DNA of 64,000 bases from the NCBI RefSeq assembly GCF_040546685.1, contig NZ_JBEPOH010000001.1, forward strand, positions 3,286,001 through 3,350,000. Reading direction: 5' to 3'. The stretch's first letter is position 1. Each line of letters opens with the position of its first letter. The notes below the pieces were generated by a model, which worked only from the letters and a program-made list of their open reading frames with translations, ran no database searches and was not told the DNA's origin. Source of the stretch: Variovorax sp. OAS795 (GTDB taxonomy: Bacteria; Pseudomonadota; Gammaproteobacteria; Burkholderiales; Burkholderiaceae_C). The position numbers and the translations under genes were made by a program. Of the stretch, positions 29,550 to 36,582 are shown one piece after another.

Positions 29550-31164
29550 TGTCAAGGCCAAGTTCAGATGTCGCACTGCCAGCCAAATAGAAATGTCGCA
29601 TTTCTGCTTTTTGGATGGACCCGGTGAACGCCGTGACTGCCTTGCCTTTGAGCCTGCGCAGGCCTTTCAGCCGGAGGCCAACACGGTTGTTTTCTTGGGT
29701 GCCCGGCAGACCGCTCTGACCGCTTCGTCGAGGTCCTGTGACGTGAACTGCCTGGACCGTTTGGTCCCTGGCAAAGCCTTGGTGGAGTAGGGCGCCTGCC
29801 CCTGATTCGTGCGCGAGGGCGTACTGGATTTTCTTCTGTCGTCACGCTGCGCCTGGATCACCAGCGCAGCCTGCAGTGCGTGGCTCAGGCGCTTGTTCTC
29901 GACGATGGCGGCGGTGTCGACCTGTGGCAATCGGTCATAGCGCTCGTAGACCAGGTTTGCACCGTCGGCTCGCAGCTCAATCCGGCCATCCGGGTACTCG
30001 AAGACATCGATGTAGCGATGGATCAGCTTGCGGTTGGCTGGCGTGTCCTTGAGCAGGTAGATCACCCGGTCGTGCTGCAGCGTGAGCGACAGCGACACCT
30101 TGCGCTGCAGCCGCCAAGTGAACAGCAGATCCAGATCTTCATCATCGCGCACAGGACGGTGGGCATCGAACTCGCGCAGCGGCGCCTTGGCGAAACGCGC
30201 GTTGAAGTCGGCAATGAAGTGCGGTGCGAACGCATTGGCCGCTTCGCGCGTGTTGATCCCACGCAGGCGCAGTTCCTTCACCAGGCGGTCCTGCAATGTG
30301 AGGTTGGCACGCTCTACACGGCCCTTGGCCTGGCTCGTGTTGGCACACATGATGTCGATGTTCAGCTCGAAGAGAACGCGTCCGAACTGCGTCGTGCCGC
30401 GGCCGAAATCGGTCGAGTCGCGCACTGAGCGGAAGATGCTCGCCTTGTCGCTGTAGAACGCTACGGGCTTGCCATGCTGCTCGATATAGCCTCGCGTGGC
30501 TTCGAAGTACGCGAAGGCCGACTCGGTCGGCACGAAGTGCAGCTGCATCAGCTGGCTGGTGGCGTCGTCGATGAACACCAGCAGTGTGCACGCCGGCGCA
30601 CGATCCTCGAACCAGGCATGGTCGCTGCCGTCGATCTGGATCAGTTCGCCTCGGCAGGATCGACGGTTGCGCGGCTGGTGGATCTTGGGGGCGCGCTGCC
30701 TGCGCGGCGTCCACAAGCCTGTAGCGACCATCAGCGCCCGAACCGTTTCCTTGCTGAGCGCAATCCCGTGGCATTCCTGCAGCTTCTCGGTGGCCAGCGT
30801 CGGGCCGAAGTCGGCATAGCGCTCGCGGATGAGCATGATGGCACGCTCGGCAATGCCAGGAGCCAGCTGGTTGTTGCTGGGTCGCCCGCGCTTGCGTGAG
30901 ACCAGACCGGAGGGCCCGTCGTCCAGATATCGACCCACCAGCCGCTCGACCTGCCTTCGGCTCATGCCGAGGCGCTGCGCGGCCTGGCCGACCCGCAGCA
31001 TCCGGTCGACCACCGCCTGAATCGTCTTGAGCCGATCGGCTTCGCGCATCGTCATCGTGATCGTCGCTGCAGATGTCGCCATGGCCATGCCTTCGAGCTC
31101 GGGGCGGCCAACTTTGCGACATTTGAACTTTGCTGGAATGCGACATTACAACTTTGCTCCCACA
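29550..31164 (-). mobile_element. Insertion sequence, IS1202/ISNCY-type, 1615 bp, intact
   Basis: Both ends start TGT and carry two tandem copies of a 19-bp repeat ending ATGTCGCA: left 29557-29575 and 29582-29600; right (inverted) 31115-31133 and 31139-31157. One transposase frame fills the interior on the minus strand without stops or frameshifts. A 6-bp duplication, CTCGAT, flanks it. Family assignment rests on the transposase sequence and on multiple repeats at the ends. The right end lies against the dif-like site. Confidence 0.82.
29667..31088 (-). CDS. ISNCY/IS1202-type transposase
   Basis: 473 aa. The N-terminal helix-turn-helix begins MTMREADRLKTIQAVVDRML and continues RVGQAAQRLGMSRRQVERLVGRY. 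The rve/DDE core has ELIQIDGSDHAWF (Asp), VAFYSDKASIF (Asp) and SQAKGRVERANLTLQD (Glu). The C-terminal ~150 residues are basic. All catalytic residues are present, so the element is potentially active. The most N-terminal Met may not be used; the MTMREAD Met, 12 codons later, is the commoner start in this family. Confidence 0.88.
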   Translation of the reverse strand: MAMATSAATITMTMREADRLKTIQAVVDRMLRVGQAAQRLGMSRRQVERLVGRYLDDGPSGLVSRKRGRPSNNQLAPGIAERAIMLIRERYADFGPTLATEKLQECHGIALSKETVRALMVATGLWTPRRQRAPKIHQPRNRRSCRGELIQIDGSDHAWFEDRAPACTLLVFIDDATSQLMQLHFVPTESAFAYFEATRGYIEQHGKPVAFYSDKASIFRSVRDSTDFGRGTTQFGRVLFELNIDIMCANTSQAKGRVERANLTLQDRLVKELRLRGINTREAANAFAPHFIADFNARFAKAPLREFDAHRPVRDDEDLDLLFTWRLQRKVSLSLTLQHDRVIYLLKDTPANRKLIHRYIDVFEYPDGRIELRADGANLVYERYDRLPQVDTAAIVENKRLSHALQAALVIQAQRDDRRKSSTPSRTNQGQAPYSTKALPGTKRSRQFTSQDLDEAVRAVCRAPKKTTVLASG

Positions 31165-31170
31165 CTCGAT
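31165..31170. repeat. Right target-site duplication of the insertion sequence (CTCGAT)
   Basis: Second copy of the 6-bp duplication. It is immediately followed by the XerC arm of the dif-like site at 31171. Confidence 0.75.
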
Positions 31171-31198
31171 GGATAACACAATGTGCATTATGTTAAAT
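31171..31198 (+). other. dif: Candidate chromosomal dif site (XerC/XerD recombination site)
   Basis: Three parts in the canonical 11-6-11 layout: XerC arm GGATAACACAA (31171-31181), central TGTGCA (31182-31187) and XerD arm TTATGTTAAAT (31188-31198). The XerD arm matches that of E. coli dif at all 11 positions. The arms are imperfect inverted repeats (TAACACAA against TTATGTTA). GGGNAGGG octamers seen in the window all point towards it. It would resolve chromosome dimers with FtsK at the terminus. Confidence 0.75.
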
Positions 31199-31248
31199 GA
31201 CTTGTGTGACGATGCAGACGGCAGGTCCAGGGCCAAGGACCTTGTGTG

Positions 31249-31671
31249 ATGCTGAGCCAGGCCACCACCACTCTCGACTTCGATACCGCTGGCCGTGGCC
31301 TGCTGGACATCACCGCGGCCGTCGAGCGATGGGTGCAAGGCACCGGCCGGCGAAACGGATTGCTGACGCTCTTCATCCGCCACACCTCGGCCAGCTTGCT
31401 GGTGCAGGAAAACGCCGATCCCGAGGTGCAGGCGGATCTCGAGCGCTTCTTTGCCCGGCTGGTGCCCGACGGCGATCCGCTCTTCAGGCATCGCGACGAA
31501 GGCCCCGATGACATGCCGGCCCATGTGCGTGCAGCGCTCACCGCGGTCCAGCTTTCCATTCCGGTGATCGATGGCCGCATGGTGCTGGGCACCTGGCAGG
31601 GCATCTATCTGTGGGAACACCGCAAGCGGCCGCATCGACGGCAGGTGGTCTTGCACCTGATCGGGTTGTAG
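31249..31671 (+). CDS. YjbQ family protein (UPF0047)
   Basis: 140 aa from ATG 31249; GTG 31246 directly before it is an alternative. Core: GRGLLDITAAVERWV, GLLTLFIRHTSASLLVQENADPEVQADLERFFARLVPDG, and VQLSIPVIDGRMVLGTWQGIYLWEHRKRPHRRQVVLHL. Members show weak thiamine-phosphate synthase activity in vitro, and the true role is unsettled. It begins 50 bp after the dif-like site. Confidence 0.88.
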   Translation: MLSQATTTLDFDTAGRGLLDITAAVERWVQGTGRRNGLLTLFIRHTSASLLVQENADPEVQADLERFFARLVPDGDPLFRHRDEGPDDMPAHVRAALTAVQLSIPVIDGRMVLGTWQGIYLWEHRKRPHRRQVVLHLIGL

Positions 31672-31697
31672 CGGCGCCCTGCCCCCGGCTTTGCCCC

Positions 31698-31716
31698 CAG
31701 GCACGCTCCTTGCGTG
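31698..31716 (+). promoter_or_regulatory. Sigma-54-type -24/-12 promoter upstream of nirB
   Basis: GGCACG (31700-31705), 4 nt, then TTGC (31710-31713): the -24 GG and -12 GC have the canonical 10-bp separation. It precedes nirB by ~210 nt. Sigma-54 control with NtrC is common for nitrate/nitrite assimilation. No NtrC site was clearly identified. Confidence 0.6.
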
Positions 31717-31848
31717 ACTGATGGCACACGGTGTAACGAAGCACTGTTTTGGTGAGGTTTCCGCGGTCTGCGGATTCCCGGAGCGTAAAGAAGCGCCCAG
31801 CACCCCGCCCGCGCTCCGCGAGCATCCCCAAACCCGAACCCCTCCGTC

Positions 31849-31890
31849 GATGCGGCCCCGCAAGGGCTGCGTCCTGCCGCTGCATTTTTT
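31849..31890 (+). terminator. Leader hairpin with U-run before nirB (possible attenuator)
   Basis: GATGCGGCCC (31849-31858) pairs with GGGCTGCGTC (31864-31873) through ten pairs, two of them G-U, with a 5-nt loop. A run of six T follows at 31885-31890. A competing pairing of GCGGC (31852-31856) with GCCGC (31876-31880) puts the U-run right after the stem. It lies between the sigma-54-type promoter and nirB, where ANTAR-controlled attenuators occur in other nitrate-assimilation operons. Confidence 0.5.
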
Positions 31891-31927
31891 GATTCGAACC
31901 CGCTGATTCCCCGAAAGGCCCCACCCC

Positions 31928-34396
31928 ATGCACAAACTCAAGCTCGTGATGGTCGGCAACGGCATGGCCGGCGTGCGCACGCTGGAGGAGCTGTTGAAGC
32001 TCGCCCCGGACATGTACGACATCACCGTCTTCGGTGCCGAGCCGCACCCCAACTACAACCGCATCCTCCTGTCGCCCGTGCTCGCCGGCGAGCAGACCGT
32101 GGACGAGATCGTGCTCAACAGCTGGGAGTGGTACGCCGAGAACCACATCACCCTGCACGCCGGCAAGAAGGTGGTCGAGGTCGACCGCGTCAAGCGCATC
32201 GTGCGCGCCGTGGATGCCCAGGGCGGCGTCACCGAGGCCGCCTACGACCGCCTCCTCATGTGCACCGGCTCCAACCCCTTCATGCTCCCCGTGCCCGGCA
32301 AGGACCTGAAGGGCGTCATCGCCTACCGCGACATCGCCGACACCGACTACATGATCGAGACCGCGCGCACCCACAAGAACGCGGTCGTCATCGGCGGGGG
32401 TCTCCTGGGTCTGGAGGCGGCCAACGGCCTGATGCTGCGCGGCATGAACGTCACCGTGGTGCACGTCATGCCCTGGCTCATGGAACGCCAGCTCGACGAC
32501 GTGGCCGGCAAGCTGCTGCAGAAGTCGCTCGAAGACCGCGGCCTGAAGTTCCTTATCGGCGCCCAGACCCAGGAGCTGGTGGGCAACGACCAGGGCCGCG
32601 TGTCCGCCATCCGCTTCAAGGACGGCACCGAAGTGGCCGCCGACCTGGTCGTCATGGCCGTGGGCATCCGGCCCAACACCGAGCTGGCCGAGAAGATGCG
32701 CCTGCACTGCCACCGCGGCATCGTGGTCACCGACACCCTGCAGACCGTGACCGATGCGCGCATCTACTCGGTGGGCGAATGCGCGGCCCACCGCGGCATC
32801 GCCTACGGGCTGGTGGCCCCTCTCTTCGAGCAGGCCAAGGTCGCGGCCAACCACCTGGCCCAGTTCGGCATCGGGCGCTACCTGGGCTCGCTCACCTCCA
32901 CCAAGCTCAAGGTCACCGGCATCGACCTCTTCTCGGCCGGCGAGTTCATGGGCGGCGAAGGCACCGAGGAGATCGTCATGAGCGACCCCTTCGGCGGGGT
33001 CTACAAGAAACTCGTGATCAAGGACGACAAGCTGGTGGGCGCGTGCCTGTACGGCGACACGGTGGACGGCAGCTGGTACTTCAAGCTCCTGCGCGACGGG
33101 CGCAGCGTGCACGACATCCGCGACAAGCTGATGTTCGGCGAATCCAACATCGGCGACACCGGCCACGAGGGCCACAGCAAGGCCGCCAGCATGCCCGACG
33201 AGGCCGAGGTGTGCGGCTGCAACGGCGTGACCAAGGGCACCATCTGCAAGGCGATCAAGGAAAAGGGCCTGTTCACGCTGGACGAGGTCAAGAAGCACAC
33301 CAAGGCCAGCGCCAGCTGCGGCTCCTGCACGGGTCTCGTGGAGCAGATCCTGATGTTCACCGCCGGCGGCGACTACTCGGCCACGCCCAAGAAGAAGGCC
33401 GTGTGCGGCTGCACCGACGCGAACCACCAGGAGGTGCGCGAGGCCATCCGGAAGGAACACTACCTCACCCATGACGAGGTCTACCGCAACCTGGGCTGGC
33501 GCACGCCCGACGGCTGCGCGACCTGCCGCCCGGCGGTCAACTACTACCTGATCAGCACCTGGCCCAAGGAGGCCCGGGACGATCCGCAGAGCCGCTTCAT
33601 CAACGAGCGCAGCCACGCCAACATCCAGAAGGACGGCACCTACTCGGTGATCCCGCGCATGTGGGGCGGCCACACCACGCCCGACGAGCTGCGGCGCATC
33701 GCGGATGCGGCCGACAAGTACCAGATCCCGACGGTGAAGGTCACGGGCGGCCAGCGCATCGACCTGCTGGGGGTGAAGAAGGAAGACCTGGAGGGCGTGT
33801 GGAAGGACATCGGCATGCCCTCGGGCTTTGCGTATGCCAAGAGCCTGCGCACGGTGAAGACCTGCGTGGGCAGCGAGTGGTGCCGCTTCGGCACCCAGGA
33901 CTCCACCCAGATGGGCAAGGACCTGGAGCGGGCGCTGTGGGCGATGTATTCGCCGCACAAGGTCAAGCTGGCGGTATCGGGCTGCCCGCGCAACTGCGCC
34001 GAGGCGGGAATCAAGGACGTGGGCGTGATCGGGGTGGATTCGGGCTGGGAGCTGTATGTGGGGGGCAACGGCGGCATCAAGACGGAGGTGGCGCAGTTCC
34101 TGGTGAAGGTGAAGACGGCCCAGGAAGTGATGGAGTACTCGGGCGCGTTCCTGCAGCTGTACCGCGAGGAAGGCTGGTACCTGGAGCGCACGGTGCACTA
34201 CATCGGGCGGGTCGGGCTGGACTACGTGAAGAAGAAGATCCTCGAAGACACGGAAGGCCGCAAGCAACTGTGGGAGCGGCTGCAGTTCGCGCTGGACGGG
34301 GAGCCCGATCCGTGGTTCGCCTCGAGCCAGGCATCGGTGGATGTGCGGCAGTTCACGCCCGTGGCTGTCGTGGACGAAGCAACCCAGGCAGCGTGA
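31928..34396 (+). CDS. nirB: Assimilatory nitrite reductase [NAD(P)H], large subunit
   Basis: 822 aa. Order: FAD/NAD(P) pyridine-nucleotide oxidoreductase (MVGNGMAGVRTLEELL at the N-terminus; VVIGGGLLGLEAANGL at ~155), two BFD-like [2Fe-2S] modules (CGCNGVTKGTICKAI...CGSCTG and CGCTDANHQEV...CATCRPAV), then the siroheme/[4Fe-4S] domain with TCVGSEWCRFG and SGCPRNCAEAGIKDVGV. It reduces nitrite to ammonium in the cytoplasm. First gene of nirB-nirD-cobA-channel. Confidence 0.97.
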   Translation: MHKLKLVMVGNGMAGVRTLEELLKLAPDMYDITVFGAEPHPNYNRILLSPVLAGEQTVDEIVLNSWEWYAENHITLHAGKKVVEVDRVKRIVRAVDAQGGVTEAAYDRLLMCTGSNPFMLPVPGKDLKGVIAYRDIADTDYMIETARTHKNAVVIGGGLLGLEAANGLMLRGMNVTVVHVMPWLMERQLDDVAGKLLQKSLEDRGLKFLIGAQTQELVGNDQGRVSAIRFKDGTEVAADLVVMAVGIRPNTELAEKMRLHCHRGIVVTDTLQTVTDARIYSVGECAAHRGIAYGLVAPLFEQAKVAANHLAQFGIGRYLGSLTSTKLKVTGIDLFSAGEFMGGEGTEEIVMSDPFGGVYKKLVIKDDKLVGACLYGDTVDGSWYFKLLRDGRSVHDIRDKLMFGESNIGDTGHEGHSKAASMPDEAEVCGCNGVTKGTICKAIKEKGLFTLDEVKKHTKASASCGSCTGLVEQILMFTAGGDYSATPKKKAVCGCTDANHQEVREAIRKEHYLTHDEVYRNLGWRTPDGCATCRPAVNYYLISTWPKEARDDPQSRFINERSHANIQKDGTYSVIPRMWGGHTTPDELRRIADAADKYQIPTVKVTGGQRIDLLGVKKEDLEGVWKDIGMPSGFAYAKSLRTVKTCVGSEWCRFGTQDSTQMGKDLERALWAMYSPHKVKLAVSGCPRNCAEAGIKDVGVIGVDSGWELYVGGNGGIKTEVAQFLVKVKTAQEVMEYSGAFLQLYREEGWYLERTVHYIGRVGLDYVKKKILEDTEGRKQLWERLQFALDGEPDPWFASSQASVDVRQFTPVAVVDEATQAA

Positions 34397-34413
34397 TCGA
34401 AGGAGCAACAGCC

Positions 34414-34824
34414 ATGAACGACAACAACGAATGGAAAGTCATCTGCCGCGTGGAAGACATCCCGGTGCTGGGCGCCCGCCGCGTGGCGCGCCCGGTGGGG
34501 GTGGACGTGGCGGTGTTCCGCAATGCCGAGAACCAGGTGTTCGCGCTGCTCGATCGCTGCCCGCACAAGGGCGGCCCTTTGAGCCAGGGCATCGTGTTCG
34601 GCACCAGCGTGGCGTGCCCGCTGCACAACTGGGCCATCGGCCTGGACGACGGCTGCGCCAAGTCGCCCGACGAAGGATGCACGCCGAGGTTTGCGGTGAA
34701 AGTGGCCGAGGGCGTGGTGCACCTGGATGCAAGCGAGCTCGCCACGCACGCGGTGGACCTGGAGCGCCCCGTCGCAGGCCCCGCAAGCCGCGCCTGCCTT
34801 CAAGCCGAAGACAGCGCCGCCTGA
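34414..34824 (+). CDS. nirD: Nitrite reductase small subunit, Rieske-type
   Basis: 136 aa. Rieske fold with both ligand pairs retained: RCPHKGGPLSQG (CxH) and VACPLHNWAIGL (CxxH). E. coli NirD lacks these ligands, so this version could hold a [2Fe-2S] cluster. It starts 18 nt after nirB with a GGAG site and works with NirB. Confidence 0.93.
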   Translation: MNDNNEWKVICRVEDIPVLGARRVARPVGVDVAVFRNAENQVFALLDRCPHKGGPLSQGIVFGTSVACPLHNWAIGLDDGCAKSPDEGCTPRFAVKVAEGVVHLDASELATHAVDLERPVAGPASRACLQAEDSAA

Positions 34825-34842
34825 CACGCCGAGCAACAAACC

Positions 34843-35676
34843 ATGAGCCTCCTCACCCTCACCTCCCCGTCCGCCGCGAACGACCGCAGCGCCGGCGCGC
34901 AGCCGATGCCGGGCCGCTGCACGCTCGTGGGCGCTGGCCCCGGCGATCCTGAATTGCTCACGCTGAAGGCGCTCAAGGCCATCCAGTCGGCCACGGTGCT
35001 GCTCGTCGACGACCTCGTCGGCGACGACATCGTCGCCATGGCGTCGCCCGGCGCGCGCGTGATCCACGTCGGCAAGCGCGGCGGCTGCAAGAGCACGCCG
35101 CAGAGCTTCATCGAACGGCTGATGATCATGGCCGTTCGCGAAGGCGAGCACGTGGTGCGCCTCAAGGGCGGCGACCCCTTCATCTTCGGCCGCGGCGGCG
35201 AAGAGGTCGAGCACCTGGCGGAAGCCGGCATCCACGTCGAGGTGGTGAACGGCATCACGGCCGGGCTGGCCGGGCTGACGTCGCTCGGTGTGCCGCTCAC
35301 GCACCGCGCGCATGCGCAGGGCGTGGTGTTCATCACCGGACATGCCAAGCCCGGCGCGCCCGGGCCCGACTGGCGCACGCTGGCCGCCACCGCCCATTCG
35401 GCAAGGCTCACGCTGGTGATCTACATGGGCGTGTCCAGCGCCGGGTCGATCCAGGACGAACTGCTGGGCGGGCTGCCGGCAGAGACGCCCGTCGCCGTGG
35501 TGCAGCACGCCAGCCTGCCTTCGCAGCGGCACGCGGTCGGCACGCTCGCGACGCTGCAGCACACCATTTCCGCCAACGGCCTCGGCAGCCCGTCGGTCAT
35601 CGTGGTGGGCGACGTGCTGCAGGGCCTGGCCGCCGCAAGCTCCCCCGCGCATCCCGCGCTGGAGAAGGCCGCCTGA
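34843..35676 (+). CDS. cobA: Uroporphyrinogen-III C-methyltransferase
   Basis: 277 aa. SUMT signature: CTLVGAGPGDPELLTLKALKAIQSATVLLVDDLV and VRLKGGDPFIFGRGGEEVEHL, followed by VEVVNGITAGLAGLTSLGVPLTHR. It makes precorrin-2 for siroheme, the cofactor of NirB, which explains its position. The CysG dehydrogenase/chelatase half is absent, so siroheme completion must be encoded elsewhere. A GC hairpin with no U-run (35666-35687) overlaps the stop. Confidence 0.93.
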   Translation: MSLLTLTSPSAANDRSAGAQPMPGRCTLVGAGPGDPELLTLKALKAIQSATVLLVDDLVGDDIVAMASPGARVIHVGKRGGCKSTPQSFIERLMIMAVREGEHVVRLKGGDPFIFGRGGEEVEHLAEAGIHVEVVNGITAGLAGLTSLGVPLTHRAHAQGVVFITGHAKPGAPGPDWRTLAATAHSARLTLVIYMGVSSAGSIQDELLGGLPAETPVAVVQHASLPSQRHAVGTLATLQHTISANGLGSPSVIVVGDVLQGLAAASSPAHPALEKAA

Positions 35677-35743
35677 GGGGGCGGCCTCCCCTCGCCTGTT
35701 GTTCTTCCATCTCCGCTTCTCCAATCCAAACCAAAGCAACGCC

Positions 35744-36556
35744 ATGGCCTATCTCCTGCCTTCCGAATTCGTCACCAAGATGGTGGACGCCGGTGAGTCC
35801 AAGATCTTCATGTCCACGCGGGACACGCTGATCCGCGCCTTCATGGCGGGCGCCATCCTTGCGCTCGCGGCCGTATTCGCGGTAACCATCAACGTGCAGA
35901 CCGGCTATTCGATCATCGGCGCGATCCTGTTCCCGGTCGGCTTCTGCATGCTGTACCTGCTCGGCTTCGACCTCCTGACCGGCGTGTTCGTGCTGACGCC
36001 GCTCGCGCTCATCGACAAGCGGCCCGGCGTCACCATGGGCGGCGTGCTGCGCAACTGGGGCCTGGTCTTCGTCGGCAACTTCCTCGGCGCCTTCCTCGTC
36101 GCGGTGCTGATGGCGATCGTCTTCACCTTCGGCTTCACGAGCCCGCCGGACAAGGTGGGCCAGGTGATCGCCACCATCGGCGAGGCGCGCACGCTGGGCT
36201 ATTCCAACCACGGTGCGGCCGGCATGCTGACGCTCTTCGTGCGCGGCATGCTGTGCAACTGGATGGTGTCGACCGGCGTGGTGGGTGCGATGATCTCGAC
36301 CTCGGTCACGGGCAAGGTGCTGGCCATGTGGATGCCGATCATGGTGTTCTTCTTCATGGTGTTCGAACACTCGGTGGTCAACATGTTCCTGTTTCCGTCG
36401 GCCCTGCTCATGGGCGGCAATTTTTCGATCATGGACTACATCATCTGGAACGAGATCCCCACGGTGCTGGGCAACCTCGTCGGCGGCCTGTCGTTCACCG
36501 GCCTGACGCTCTACGCGACCCACGTGCGGACGGCGCCCAAGCGCGTCGCCCGCTGA
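35744..36556 (+). CDS. Formate/nitrite transporter (FocA/NirC family)
   Basis: 270 aa from ATG 35744. Six membrane segments; family motifs include FMAGAILALAAVFAVTIN, FPVGFCMLYLLGFDLLTGVFVL and VRGMLCNWMVSTGVVGA, plus FEHSVVNMFLFPSALL. Forms a pentameric anion channel. Next to nirBD and cobA it most likely admits nitrite. Confidence 0.93.
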   Translation: MAYLLPSEFVTKMVDAGESKIFMSTRDTLIRAFMAGAILALAAVFAVTINVQTGYSIIGAILFPVGFCMLYLLGFDLLTGVFVLTPLALIDKRPGVTMGGVLRNWGLVFVGNFLGAFLVAVLMAIVFTFGFTSPPDKVGQVIATIGEARTLGYSNHGAAGMLTLFVRGMLCNWMVSTGVVGAMISTSVTGKVLAMWMPIMVFFFMVFEHSVVNMFLFPSALLMGGNFSIMDYIIWNEIPTVLGNLVGGLSFTGLTLYATHVRTAPKRVAR

Positions 36557-36582
36557 GCCACCCGGCCGCACTCGCCGCCCCG

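Noticed and set aside
29557..29600. Left IS end considered as part of a protein-coding gene
   Set aside because: The repeats mirror the right end and the ankyrin gene stops at 29483, so no gene is interrupted.
29550..31200. Integrative element using XerC/XerD (IMEX or phage) at the dif-like site
   Set aside because: I saw no second copy of the XerD arm in the window and no phage genes. The adjacent DNA is a DDE-type IS with a 6-bp duplication.
31885..31905. Sequence reading GATTCGAACCC, like a tRNA T-arm fragment
   Set aside because: No cloverleaf or acceptor stem can be formed around it; it is in the nirB leader.
31538..34408. 956-codon open frame on the minus strand
   Set aside because: It lies opposite nirB, whose motifs are unmistakable. 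It is His/Ala/Gly/Leu-rich antisense with no domain, caused by high GC.
35666..35687. Perfect 8-bp GC hairpin at the cobA stop as terminator
   Set aside because: No U-run follows and the channel gene is only 57 nt downstream, so termination of the operon here is unlikely.
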